From the IMG/VR virus record IMGVR_UViG_3300020455_001388, positions 1-47,431 of that record: DNA of 47,431 bases; one strand, written 5' to 3'. Within the stretch, counting starts at the first letter, position 1, and the number at the start of each line of letters is the position of its first letter. A program made the position numbers and the translations under genes. The notes beneath the pieces are model-generated. The model had not been told where the DNA came from. It ran no database searches and saw only the letters and a list, made by a program, of their open reading frames with translations. Below are positions 22,587 to 30,639 of the stretch, in pieces. The stretch is from a virus.

Positions 22587-23105
22587 ATGTCAAATCCAAT
22601 AAGAGAATTAGCAAGAATGACAACAAAATCAAAGCAAATTGACGGTATGCCGTTTGGTGGTACCGCGCCCGATGTAAATGAAGTAGCTGGGGCACTGGCA
22701 ATGCGACACCCTGAAACACAACTAAAGCTAGATAAACATGCTTACTACCTGGCTAGATTGCTCTACGCCGATGACAGTAGCGCAAGAGCTCGCGTAAAAG
22801 CTGGCTTGTTGAACGTCATGCTAAAAGCTGAGCTAGACGTTAGTAACACTTGCTTGTTACGCATGATTAACTGCGCCATCATCGAAATAAAATCACCCAT
22901 CATGCGATTAAACCGCAATACTGGCGAACAAGAGATTAAACCAACAAGCAAAGTTCAACTCTGCAAGCGGTTAGGAATTAAGGGAAACAAACTTCCTGTG
23001 AAAATATCTGAGGCTTACAATCAAGTGCTAGAGCAACTTTACTTGTGGAATAGCGAGGCGATAAGCCACGTAAGAGCAACTATGCGAGAGGATGAAGCGG
23101 CATAA
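22587..23105 (+). CDS. Unknown protein in the position of antiterminator Q
   Basis: The 172-residue protein is helical and basic in its second half (a segment near residue 125 reads LCKRLGIKGNKLPVKISEAY). It is the last gene of the middle operon, just before the late-promoter element, which is where lambdoid phages keep Q. I see no Q zinc finger and no firm similarity to known Q families, so antitermination is inferred from position only. It has AAGGGGG before the ATG and ends DEAA. Confidence 0.6.
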   Translation: MSNPIRELARMTTKSKQIDGMPFGGTAPDVNEVAGALAMRHPETQLKLDKHAYYLARLLYADDSSARARVKAGLLNVMLKAELDVSNTCLLRMINCAIIEIKSPIMRLNRNTGEQEIKPTSKVQLCKRLGIKGNKLPVKISEAYNQVLEQLYLWNSEAISHVRATMREDEAA

Positions 23106-23110
23106 AACAG

Positions 23111-23135
23111 TAGTTGACTCACTGACGAGCTTTGC
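23111..23135 (+). repeat. Upstream copy of the late-promoter element
   Basis: TAGTTGACTCACTGACGAGC plus TTTGC occurs here and again at 24254-24278 with one mismatch in 25. This copy has the -35 box TTGACT and the same spacer but no good -10 box. The pair brackets the three-gene cassette at 23283-24256. Confidence 0.85.
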
Positions 23136-23172
23136 TGCTAAAAAATAAATTTAAATTATTGTAAAAAAACAC

Positions 23173-23200
23173 TTGCAATAGCTACAAATGTAGCTACAAT
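23173..23200 (+). promoter_or_regulatory. Promoter with palindromic operator for the small-gene cassette
   Basis: TTGCAA (23173-23178) and TACAAT (23195-23200) are 16 bases apart. The spacer holds TAGCTAC-AAAT-GTAGCTA (23179-23196), a perfect 7-base inverted repeat suited to a dimeric repressor. A hairpin GTTGAGGC/GCTTCAAC lies in the leader before the first gene. Confidence 0.65.
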
Positions 23201-23282
23201 TATATTCAGAGGTTGAGGCAAGGGGCTTCAACCCAAACCAGAGAGCCAAACCCAAACGGGGAGCGGCAAATGGAGAATCAAA

Positions 23283-23522
23283 ATGACTACTTTTAACACT
23301 GAATACTTCGCAAGCATCATTAACGACGAAACTGTTGTAATCCTACACTGTGAAGATGGTTCTGCGGTAACTCGTATAATGGACGACGAATTTGCTCCTC
23401 ACGCTGGTTATATTTATGACGTTAACACTGGCATGGGTACCGAATGGGAAAACACAGACGGTATCGTTCTTACGCACGAAGACGCCAAGTTGCTAAATGT
23501 TGAATTTGTAGACTATCGCTAA
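23283..23522 (+). CDS. Acidic hypothetical protein, 79 residues
   Basis: A small acidic protein (MTTFNTEYFASIINDETVVI, later YDVNTGMGTEWENTDG) without a recognised family. A GGAG site precedes the ATG. It is the first gene of the cassette driven by the operator-controlled promoter and is followed by a terminator-like hairpin. It may be DNA mimic-like in charge, but this is only a remark on composition. Confidence 0.65.
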   Translation: MTTFNTEYFASIINDETVVILHCEDGSAVTRIMDDEFAPHAGYIYDVNTGMGTEWENTDGIVLTHEDAKLLNVEFVDYR

Positions 23523-23531
23523 TTAATGAGC

Positions 23532-23550
23532 AGGGGCTTCGGCCCCTTTT
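23532..23550 (+). terminator. Hairpin with TTCG loop and T tail
   Basis: AGGGGC-TTCG-GCCCCT followed by TTT. The T tail is short, so it is a weak or partial terminator between the first two genes of the cassette. Confidence 0.6.
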
Positions 23551-23608
23551 GAAAGTTTACTGCTGAACAAGCAGTGGCAATTTTGCCATAACAAAAAAGG
23601 AAAAAATT

Positions 23609-23872
23609 ATGAGCAAGTTATTAGAAGTTGCAGAAGGTATTTTAGATAGCGCTGCCAGTGAGTATTTGGAAAGCAATTTGGCGTCAGTTGATAGTGTTCA
23701 GGCTTATGCTGAAAATGCTTGCGAGATTTATTTGTCTGATGGAGAAGCGGAGCAGATTTTAAATGCCTGTAAAGCGTGGGTTGAAGGCAGTGAAAGTGGT
23801 GAGTTAAATGGAACTAATGATTACTACTATACAGTCAAAAAGCCACTGTTAGGTGATGACGCAACTGTTTAA
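23609..23872 (+). CDS. Acidic hypothetical protein, 87 residues
   Basis: A helical acidic protein starting MSKLLEVAEGILDSAASEYL with no recognised family. It has an AAGG site before the ATG. It has similar acidity to its upstream neighbour. A small hairpin GGGGC/GCCTC with a T run follows at 23898-23917. Confidence 0.6.
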   Translation: MSKLLEVAEGILDSAASEYLESNLASVDSVQAYAENACEIYLSDGEAEQILNACKAWVEGSESGELNGTNDYYYTVKKPLLGDDATV

Positions 23873-23929
23873 GCATTACAGCTGGATTTAGGTTAACGGG
23901 GCTATGGCCTCATTTTTAATGGAGTGATC

Positions 23930-24256
23930 ATGGAAAAGAAAAATAATCCTATCAGCATGCGACCAAGCCCCCAGCTTAGAAAGGCCGTAGAGCAAAGCCC
24001 TGGCGGGCTTACGAACTTTGTTAATAACATTTACGATAATCTTCAAATGATGGTCGTTTTGGATGCGATAAAGCTAACAGATGACGAATTGTTTGCGCTA
24101 CAAGCACACTTGCAGGGGGTTATGCTAGATAGTATAGCTATCCAATCAATACCTGACGATATTGCTGAAACTAAATTCGACTCGCTGGTTAATAAACTTG
24201 AAAATGCCACTTTCGGGCAGGTGTGGGCAACGCTATTAAAGTACAAAATTATCTAG
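23930..24256 (+). CDS. Hypothetical protein, 108 residues
   Basis: The protein begins MEKKNNPISMRPSPQLRKAV, which looks like the start of a ribbon or helical DNA-binding domain, followed by a helical acidic body. GGAG precedes the ATG at 23930; a GTG two codons earlier is also open. The stop codon TAG is part of the duplicated late-promoter element, showing that the cassette ends exactly there. No family is recognised. Confidence 0.6.
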   Translation: MEKKNNPISMRPSPQLRKAVEQSPGGLTNFVNNIYDNLQMMVVLDAIKLTDDELFALQAHLQGVMLDSIAIQSIPDDIAETKFDSLVNKLENATFGQVWATLLKYKII

Positions 24257-24285
24257 TTGACTTACTGACGAGCTTTGCATAATAT
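24257..24285 (+). promoter_or_regulatory. Late promoter (pR'-like)
   Basis: TTGACT (24257-24262), a 17-base spacer and TAATAT (24280-24285) form a strong promoter. A terminator begins about 20 bases after the expected start site, the same layout as lambda pR'-tR'. In lambda the Q protein binds between the two boxes; the spacer here is the most conserved part of the 25-base repeat shared with 23111-23135. Confidence 0.7.
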
Positions 24286-24311
24286 ATCCCCATACTCGCA
24301 TTAATTCACTT

Positions 24312-24344
24312 AAAGCCCTGACCTAACCAGTCGGGGCTTTTTTT
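24312..24344 (+). terminator. Terminator just after the late promoter (tR'-like)
   Basis: AAGCCC/GGGCTT stem, extended by GAC/GTC, followed by seven T. It would stop the leader RNA within about 50 bases unless polymerase is antiterminated. Confidence 0.85.
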
Positions 24345-24360
24345 ATGCCCGGAATAAATC

Positions 24361-24747
24361 ATGTTTAAACTAAGCCGCCGCAGCAACAGGCAATTAAAGG
24401 ACGTTCATCCTGACTTGGTCAAAGTTGTAAGGAGAGCGCTAGAAATAACAAAGGTTGATTTTGGCATCCCGTTTACTGGCGGTTACAGAACTGCAGAACA
24501 GCAAAACGCGTTATTTACATCGGGAAAATCTCAACTTGACGGTTACAACCGCTTATCCAGACATCAGCTAGGTGAGGCAGTAGACGTTTTCGCCTATGTC
24601 GATGGTGCAGCATCATGGGATGAAGATCATCTTACTCATGTAGCCACGGCGATGTTGGCCGCAGCATCAGAGTTAGGCGTTAAAATACGTTGGGGGGGTC
24701 ACTGGCGTTCATTCGTTGATATGCCACACTTCGAGGTAATTAAATGA
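24361..24747 (+). CDS. M15-family endolysin
   Basis: This 128-residue peptidase cuts peptide bonds in the cell-wall cross-links, as L-alanyl-D-glutamate or D-Ala endopeptidases of the M15 family do. The zinc ligands and catalytic residues fit: R43 in GGYRTAEQQN, H68 and D75 in SRHQLGEAVDV, and H123 in DMPHFEV. It has no signal peptide, so a holin is needed for release; two holin-like genes follow. The stop overlaps the next ATG. Confidence 0.9.
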   Translation: MFKLSRRSNRQLKDVHPDLVKVVRRALEITKVDFGIPFTGGYRTAEQQNALFTSGKSQLDGYNRLSRHQLGEAVDVFAYVDGAASWDEDHLTHVATAMLAAASELGVKIRWGGHWRSFVDMPHFEVIK

Positions 24748-25259
24748 ATTGGTCAGACGTAGGCGGGTTTCTAAAAGAAAACAAAACAGGCGTAGCCAGT
24801 CTCGTTGGTTCGCTATTAACGGGCAATGTAGTGGGCGCGGTCAGTGCTGGGGCTTCAATGGTTGCCCAGGCAACGGGAACGACAGACCCCGACCAAGCGT
24901 TAGCGGAGTTAAAGAAAAACCATGACGCAATGCTTAGGCTTGAAGAAATCGCCGCCGCACGCGAAGCGGAAGTGAATCGGCACCTTGAATCAGTCATGGC
25001 GCTAGAGCTTCAGGATAAACAGCGTAGCCATTCAGAGACACAGCAGACTATTCGCAATGGCGATAATGCAGAAGGCGCGGTTAAGTACGTAAGACCTCTT
25101 CACGCTACAGCCTCTTTATTTGCTGGTATAGCTTACGTATTTGTCACTGACTCACCAGAGCTAGCGATAATAGGCGCATTCCTTACGCTACCCACGACTT
25201 ACGCAGGCTTGCGAGAAATCGGAAAGCGCAACGTATTGGCATTCAATAAGAAAAGTTGA
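24744..25259 (+). CDS. Holin-family protein (3TM type)
   Basis: The 171-residue protein has a Gly/Ala-rich N-terminal part (about 15-45, VASLVGSLLTGNVVGAVSAG), a long charged helix (50-105), and two C-terminal membrane spans (about 118-150). This matches the GTA/3TM holin group. It probably forms membrane lesions at the time of lysis or supports the endolysin. GAGG precedes the overlapping ATG. Confidence 0.75.
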   Translation: MNWSDVGGFLKENKTGVASLVGSLLTGNVVGAVSAGASMVAQATGTTDPDQALAELKKNHDAMLRLEEIAAAREAEVNRHLESVMALELQDKQRSHSETQQTIRNGDNAEGAVKYVRPLHATASLFAGIAYVFVTDSPELAIIGAFLTLPTTYAGLREIGKRNVLAFNKKS

Positions 25260-25277
25260 ACTTTTGTCTAATACCCA

Positions 25278-25334
25278 ATGGAACAATATTTGAATAACTA
25301 TGTTGTTGAAACCACAAACAGGGCAGCAGCATGA
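25278..25334 (+). CDS. Possible 18-residue peptide upstream of the second holin
   Basis: An open frame MEQYLNNYVVETTNRAAA ends in the same GCAGCATGA junction seen at many gene borders and overlaps the next ATG. It may be a coupling leader or the leftover end of a lost gene. Confidence 0.35.
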   Translation: MEQYLNNYVVETTNRAAA

Positions 25335-25600
25335 ACACTCACTACCAACACGAATACAATCAATCAATGTCCGATAAATCATCTATAGCTACATACATTG
25401 GGGGCGGTATCTCAGCATTTTGGGGATTTCTCGCCTCACAGGAGTTCGGCATAGTATTTGGCGTACTGGTGAGTGCCGTAGGATTATCCATGAATTATTA
25501 TTTCAAACGGCGTGAAGACAAACGCCAGCAGGCAGAGGAACGCAGGAAGCGAGAGCTTCACGATGTAACTTTGAGGGCAATGGTTAACAACGAGGATTAA
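25331..25600 (+). CDS. Second holin-like protein
   Basis: The 89-residue product has two membrane segments (about residues 21-36, YIGGGISAFWGFLAS, and 40-57, GIVFGVLVSAVGLSMNYYF) and a very basic C-terminus (KRREDKRQQAEERRKRE). This is the profile of class II holins such as phage 21 S or HP1 holins. A start at the internal Met (MSDKSS, residue 13) is also possible and would mimic dual-start holins. It follows the endolysin and the first holin. Confidence 0.75.
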   Translation: MNTHYQHEYNQSMSDKSSIATYIGGGISAFWGFLASQEFGIVFGVLVSAVGLSMNYYFKRREDKRQQAEERRKRELHDVTLRAMVNNED

Positions 25601-25667
25601 TCCTAATGGCCTGCTCAGCCATCAGCCCCAAAGATGGGCTAAGGCCATTGGTAGTTTTGGTGAAGCA

Positions 25668-26228
25668 ATGGCCGATGATATAGAGAAGTTTTTCAATAAA
25701 GCGTTTAAGAAGATTGAGAAACAAGTGGAGTTCGCTTCCGTTCTTGCTGCCAATGCAATAGCCGCTGATGTAAAGGTGGGTGTAGAGCGTCAGCTTAAAG
25801 CAGATATCGATAAGCCCACGCCATTTACTCAAAAGGCTTTCAAAATAACGAGAGCCAATAAGCGCACCAAAACAGCCGCAGTTTCTATTAAGCCAGTACA
25901 GGCGTCATATCTGAAATATCAGATAGAGGGCGGCACTAGACGCGCTAAGTCATTGGTAATACCGCGTAAGAAAGCGGCCAACAAGTACGGCAACTTACCC
26001 CGTGGCAAATTAAAAAGACTACAAAATCAGGGTAAGACATTTGTTGCTGATGGCTTAGTGCTTCAGCAAATGAAGACAAAGAACAAGCCCTTGGCATACC
26101 TAAGTAAGAAGCCAGCGAAATACAAGAAGCGCTTTAAATTCTTCGAGCGTGGTCAGTCAACCGCTAAGAAAGTGGCCTCAATGCACGTGAAAGCCTCGAT
26201 TAAAAAGGCTTTAGCAACCGCAAGGTGA
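25668..26228 (+). CDS. Basic tail-completion-like protein (gpZ/HK97 gp10 type)
   Basis: The 186-residue protein is extremely Lys-rich. It shows the pattern of lambda gpZ and HK97 gp10 relatives: helical N-terminal half, then YQIEGGTRRAKSLVIPRKK and NLPRGKLKRLQNQGKTF. Such proteins join the tail to the head or complete the tail. It sits before the small terminase gene instead of between the FII- and U-like genes, where no gpZ is found. The family call is tentative; a DNA-binding role is the alternative. Confidence 0.5.
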   Translation: MADDIEKFFNKAFKKIEKQVEFASVLAANAIAADVKVGVERQLKADIDKPTPFTQKAFKITRANKRTKTAAVSIKPVQASYLKYQIEGGTRRAKSLVIPRKKAANKYGNLPRGKLKRLQNQGKTFVADGLVLQQMKTKNKPLAYLSKKPAKYKKRFKFFERGQSTAKKVASMHVKASIKKALATAR

Positions 26229-26399
26229 TGATTCGCATGAAAATATCATTATTTGCACACCTTTGGTGCAAAAAAGGTACTTCCCAGGGGGGGTGCCCTA
26301 CCGAGGGTAATTTGCATCTCGCTTTCGCGCTATTTATGACTCATTTTCGCTCAAGGTTGTTTAGTTATCGCCTAAATCGTCACTGAAAAAGCACAAACC
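26229..26399. other. Candidate cos region
   Basis: The 171 bases between the basic protein and the small terminase gene carry no gene. They include a hairpin TTTGCAC/GTGCAAA (about 26268-26288) and a G-run followed by GTGCCCTACCGAGGG (about 26287-26310). In lambda-like phages cos lies directly upstream of the Nu1 gene, so packaging sites are expected here. The cut site cannot be pinned down from sequence alone. Confidence 0.45.
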
Positions 26400-26915
26400 A
26401 TGGACTCGCATTTACTCAACAAGAAAAACATGGCTGAGTCATTAGGCATTTCTACGCAAGCCTTTGACAAATGGGGCGTTAAGCCACACAAGAAAGTTGG
26501 ACGCCAAACGTTTTTTAGGGTTCAGGATGTGGTTGAAAACCGCATTGAAAACGAACTTAAGAAAAATAACAACCGAGTTAACCCTGCAGGCGAGAAGATC
26601 GATCTCGAACTTGAGCGCGCAATGCTCACCCAGCAGCAGCGGATCACTCAGCAAATCAAGAATGAAATTTTGGAAGGTCGCGCAATTCCCGTAGAAGCTG
26701 CGCGAGATGTTTTGGCAAGAATTTTATCCCAAGTCGGTGCAACCCTGGATTCATTAGCCCCTAACATCAAAAGACGCCACCCTGAAATAGAGCAGAGGAT
26801 TATCGACTTTATCAAGTCTGAAACAATCAAGCATCAGAACGAGGCGTCGAATCTTGATGATTACTTGGACGACATAATAGATGACGTTATCACTCAGGCA
26901 GAGGCGAAAGTTTAA
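26400..26915 (+). CDS. Terminase small subunit, Nu1-like
   Basis: The 171-residue protein has the Nu1 winged helix at the start (LNKKNMAESLGISTQAFDKW followed by VGRQTFFRVQDVVE), a helical dimer region and an acidic C-terminal tail that contacts the large subunit. It recognises cos and starts packaging. Its gene overlaps the large-subunit gene by 35 bases, as in many lambda-like phages. Confidence 0.9.
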   Translation: MDSHLLNKKNMAESLGISTQAFDKWGVKPHKKVGRQTFFRVQDVVENRIENELKKNNNRVNPAGEKIDLELERAMLTQQQRITQQIKNEILEGRAIPVEAARDVLARILSQVGATLDSLAPNIKRRHPEIEQRIIDFIKSETIKHQNEASNLDDYLDDIIDDVITQAEAKV

Positions 26916-28845
26916 GAAAGCGCTGCAAGAGGGTGCGAGAGTTCTTTACCGTTCGCCACCACTTACTGGTGTTGAATGGGCGGATAAATATTTTTATATG
27001 TCTCCTGAGTCCTCTTATATTGAGGGGCCATGGAAGACAGCGCCGAGTCAGATAGCCATTCTGAACTCAATGTGCAACGACGATATTAAAGAGGTTAACT
27101 GGTTAAAGTCGGCGCGGGTTGGTTATACCAAACTGATTTGTGCGGCCATTGGTTACTTCATTGAGCACAAAAAAAGAAACATAGGTGTTTGGCAGCCAGA
27201 CGATGGTGCCCGTGATGGCTTTAGTAAAAAGCACATCGATCCTATGCTTCGCGATGTTGGGCCGCTGCGCGCAATATTTCCTTACCTAAATAAAAAGAGT
27301 AAACAAAACACCATAGAGAATAAGGCGTTTACTAACCGCCGTGAATTGTTCTTGATGGGTGGTAAGGCTGCAAAAAACTATCGTGAAAAATCCCTAGATT
27401 TGTCGATATACGATGAACTTTCAAAATTTGATAGAGATATTGAAGGCGAAGGTTCTGCCACTTTCCTTGGCGATAAGCGTTTGGAAGGTTCAGCGTTCGG
27501 CAAATCAATACGGGGCTCTACGCCCACGATAAAAGGCGAGTGCCAAATTACAGAGGCCGCCGAGGAATCAGAGCAGTATTTCAAGCGTTACATACCTTGC
27601 CCACATTGCGATACACACCAAGCGTTAATCTTTGGTGGCAAAGACAGCAAATACGGTTTGGAATGGGATAGTGAACTTGAAGGTTCGGAAAGGGCCAGAA
27701 GCGCGAAGTATCGTTGCATTGCCTGCAGTGAAACATTTTCATATTCGGATTTTATAGAAGCTGATCACAAAGGTTATTGGCTGAGCAACGAAGGTTTAGC
27801 AACCTACGATAGCATTACGTTCTATCATGCTGAAGGTTTCCCAGAAACAAAGAGCATTGCACCCACACCAGAATCAGTTACCTGGTATATAAATTCGCTT
27901 TACTCAAACTTTTCTCCTTGGTCGAGAATTGTTACCGAATGGTACAAGGCCCAAGGTAGCCAGATGAAGCTTAAGTCCTTCATCAATACAACACTTGGCG
28001 AGGCATTTGAAGAAGTAGAGCGCTCTAAAACTGAGCCTGAACACCTTTTTGCTAGGCGTGAAGATTATCGCGCTGAAGTTCCTGATGATGTTGTTTTCAT
28101 TACCGTTGGTGGTGATATGCAAGACCATTGGGCTGAATTCGTTGTTAAGGGTTTGACTGCCGGCGAAGAAAGTTATGTTATTGATGCTTTCGAGGTTCAC
28201 GGGGATCCATCGGTGCCGCTTTTCTGGGACCAACTAGAAAAGCCACTCCGTAAACAATACAAAAAAGCTAACGGCCAAGTGATGAACTGGGCAATCGGTT
28301 GCTTTGACTCAGGCGGGCACTATACCGATGAGGTTTACAAATTCACCAAGCGCTTTGGTGTTATGCGGTTATTCCCATGTAAGGGTGCAAGCCAATATGG
28401 GAAACCAATAGCGACCAAGCCCAAGAAGAAAAACACTCACGGTGTTTACTTGGTTATGGTGGGAACCGATAACGCAAAAGATATTATCTCTGAGCGTTTA
28501 AGTATCGTTCCCGACGAACCGGGCAAGCGTAAGCCAGGTTGTATACATTTTCCAATGAAGGAATGGTGCAACCTTTCGTTCTTCCAGCAGATGCTGGTTG
28601 AATACAAAAAGCCTTTCTTTGTGAATGGGCAGAAAAGTTACAAGTGGCATTGTCCAGACGGTGCCCGAAACGAAAAGCTAGATTGTGAAGTTTACAATTT
28701 GGCCGCTTTGCGAGTCGCGCAACAATACTTCGCGCTTGATCTTGATTCACTGGCCGCAATTCCCGTTAACGTTGCTGAAACCGCTAATGTAACTAGCGAT
28801 TCAAGTAGCATGGCAGACTTAGGAAAATTATTAAATGGCAGCTAA
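26881..28845 (+). CDS. Terminase large subunit, lambda gpA-like
   Basis: This 654-residue motor cuts cos and pumps DNA into the prohead. The ATPase domain has the deviant Walker A LKSARVGYTKL and the Walker B-like LSIYDELS. A zinc-binding segment (CPHCDTHQ and YRCIACSETF) follows, then the nuclease domain with GGDMQDHWAEF and CFDSGGHYTDEVY. The length matches gpA. It overlaps the small subunit upstream and the gpW gene downstream. Confidence 0.95.
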   Translation: MTLSLRQRRKFKKALQEGARVLYRSPPLTGVEWADKYFYMSPESSYIEGPWKTAPSQIAILNSMCNDDIKEVNWLKSARVGYTKLICAAIGYFIEHKKRNIGVWQPDDGARDGFSKKHIDPMLRDVGPLRAIFPYLNKKSKQNTIENKAFTNRRELFLMGGKAAKNYREKSLDLSIYDELSKFDRDIEGEGSATFLGDKRLEGSAFGKSIRGSTPTIKGECQITEAAEESEQYFKRYIPCPHCDTHQALIFGGKDSKYGLEWDSELEGSERARSAKYRCIACSETFSYSDFIEADHKGYWLSNEGLATYDSITFYHAEGFPETKSIAPTPESVTWYINSLYSNFSPWSRIVTEWYKAQGSQMKLKSFINTTLGEAFEEVERSKTEPEHLFARREDYRAEVPDDVVFITVGGDMQDHWAEFVVKGLTAGEESYVIDAFEVHGDPSVPLFWDQLEKPLRKQYKKANGQVMNWAIGCFDSGGHYTDEVYKFTKRFGVMRLFPCKGASQYGKPIATKPKKKNTHGVYLVMVGTDNAKDIISERLSIVPDEPGKRKPGCIHFPMKEWCNLSFFQQMLVEYKKPFFVNGQKSYKWHCPDGARNEKLDCEVYNLAALRVAQQYFALDLDSLAAIPVNVAETANVTSDSSSMADLGKLLNGS

Positions 28846-29047
28846 TGAAGCGCGACAACTTGAAGAGGCACAACAAGCCAGACACAAGTTATTGACAGGA
28901 ACCAGAGTTGTAAAAATCAATAAAGATGGTCTGTCTGTAGAATACACCAGTGCTAACCTTTATGAACTTACTGCATACATCAGTGAGTTAGAAGCCAAAG
29001 TTAATGGTGTTGGAAGACGCCGTGCGCCAGCTGGGTTTCGATTCTAA
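28835..29047 (+). CDS. Head-tail joining protein gpW-like
   Basis: The 70-residue protein matches lambda gpW in length and pattern: ARHKLLTGTRVVKINKDGLS, VEYTSANLYELTAYISELEA, and the end RRRAPAGFRF (gpW: RRRGPAGFYV). gpW sits under the portal and is needed for stable DNA and tail attachment. It lies between terminase and portal as in lambda. Confidence 0.93.
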   Translation: MAANEARQLEEAQQARHKLLTGTRVVKINKDGLSVEYTSANLYELTAYISELEAKVNGVGRRRAPAGFRF

Positions 29048-30639
29048 TGAAAAATGTTCAGATATTAGATCACAAAGGTCAGCCAATGGCTGAATCATAC
29101 AAGGGTGCCGCTCATGGTTTTGGTGGGCAGTTAACGGACTGGAACCCCACGCTTCAATCAGCAGATGCCGCTTTATTGCCTAATCTTCAGATGGGTAATG
29201 CGCGAGCCGATGATCTTGTTAAAAACCACGGTTTTGCAAATGGTGCCGTGCAAATGCACGTTGATAACGTGGTGGGTTCGCTATTTCGCTTAAGCTATAA
29301 GCCACAATGGCGAACACTTGGCATTGAGGAAGCAGACGCTCGTGCCTTAGCCGTAGATGTAGAAGCTGCTTTTAAAGAACACGCTGAAGATAACGTGGGC
29401 TGTTACTTAGATGCAGAGCGTAAGCGCACCTTCACCATGATGGTTCGTGAAGTTGTTGCAACTCACGTTAATCTAGGTGAAGCGATGGCTGCAGCTGAAT
29501 GGATTCGCCGCCCCGGCTCTTTATTTAGAACCGCTATCAAGATGGTTTCACCCAAGCGAGTTTCAAACCCCAATGGTGTTGCTGATAACCAGTTCTTACG
29601 CGGTGGTGTTGAGCAAGACCGCCATAGCAGCGCCGTTGCTTACCATGTCCTTAACCCTCGTTATGGCATGGGTGCATCGTTAAACGGCTATGGTTATGGC
29701 GAATGGACCCGCGTTCCTAGAGAAACCCGCTGGGGTCGACAGCAGTTTATTCATGTGTTTGAACCGCGTGAAGATGGGCAAACGCGAGGGGCTAATCAGT
29801 TCCTTTCAGTTATGGAACAGCTTTTCATGATTGATAAGCTGCAGTTAACAAAGCTTCAAAACGCCATCATTAACGCAATGTATGCCGCTGTAATTGAGTC
29901 GGACCTTGATTCAGAAACAGCGAACCAAATGATACTTGGTGCAGGACAGGGTAATGAAAACCCCGCAATAAAAGGGCTGTCAGCAATGATGGCGATGACT
30001 GGTCAGTATCACCAAGGCGCTAACGTTAAAATGAATGGCGCTAAAATTCCGCACCTGTTCCCTGGCGAATCACTTAATTTAAAAACACCAGGTCATGCAG
30101 ACAATGGATTTGCCGACTTAGAAGCTTCAATACTCCGATATACCGCCGCAGGAATGGGCGTAAGTTATGAGCAATTAGCGCGTGACTACTCAAAAGTAAA
30201 TTACTCGAGCGCTCGCGCATCGATGATGGAAAGCTGGCGCTATTTCATGGGCCGCCGAAAAGTGATCGCCTCTGGCTTTGCATCCCGCGTTTTTGCTTTA
30301 TGGCTAGAAGAAGCCGTAAGCCGAAACATTATCACCTTGCCTCGCAAAGCTAAGTACAACTTCTACGAGCGAAAAGCAGCATGGTGTAACGCTGAGTGGA
30401 TTGGTTCAGGTCGACTAGCAATAGATGGGTTGAAAGAAGTTAAAGAAGCGGTTCTACGAATTGAGTCTGGTCTTTCTACTTACGAAAAAGAGTTGGCAAC
30501 AATGGGTGAGGATTACCAAGAGATATTTAGCCAGCAAATTCGAGAAACCGAAGAACGAAAAGCCGCGGGTTTACCGCCGCCAAGTTGGATTCAAGTAAAC
30601 CAGTTCGCCAGCAATGAATCAGAAGGAGAGGCCGCGTAA
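29047..30639 (+). CDS. Portal protein, lambda gpB-like
   Basis: The 530-residue protein forms the dodecameric ring through which DNA enters and leaves the head. It shows the gpB family features: an early DDLVKNHGFANGAVQMHVDN segment, WIRRPGSLFRTAIKMV, and YSKVNYSSARASMMESWRYF. Gene order (A, W, B, C) is the lambda order. The ATG overlaps the gpW stop (TAATG). It ends GEAA, and its stop codon lies inside a small hairpin. Confidence 0.95.
   Translation: MKNVQILDHKGQPMAESYKGAAHGFGGQLTDWNPTLQSADAALLPNLQMGNARADDLVKNHGFANGAVQMHVDNVVGSLFRLSYKPQWRTLGIEEADARALAVDVEAAFKEHAEDNVGCYLDAERKRTFTMMVREVVATHVNLGEAMAAAEWIRRPGSLFRTAIKMVSPKRVSNPNGVADNQFLRGGVEQDRHSSAVAYHVLNPRYGMGASLNGYGYGEWTRVPRETRWGRQQFIHVFEPREDGQTRGANQFLSVMEQLFMIDKLQLTKLQNAIINAMYAAVIESDLDSETANQMILGAGQGNENPAIKGLSAMMAMTGQYHQGANVKMNGAKIPHLFPGESLNLKTPGHADNGFADLEASILRYTAAGMGVSYEQLARDYSKVNYSSARASMMESWRYFMGRRKVIASGFASRVFALWLEEAVSRNIITLPRKAKYNFYERKAAWCNAEWIGSGRLAIDGLKEVKEAVLRIESGLSTYEKELATMGEDYQEIFSQQIRETEERKAAGLPPPSWIQVNQFASNESEGEAA

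Noticed and set aside
23111-24278. Attachment sites for a satellite element using the second recombinase
   Set aside because: The 25-base duplicates contain promoter boxes and lie 1-2 kb from that recombinase, with no integrase between them; promoter duplication explains them better.
25605-25682. Short frame of 25 codons as a possible Rz1-like lipoprotein
   Set aside because: It has a Cys near the start but no signal-peptide core or Pro-rich body, and no matching Rz partner is visible.
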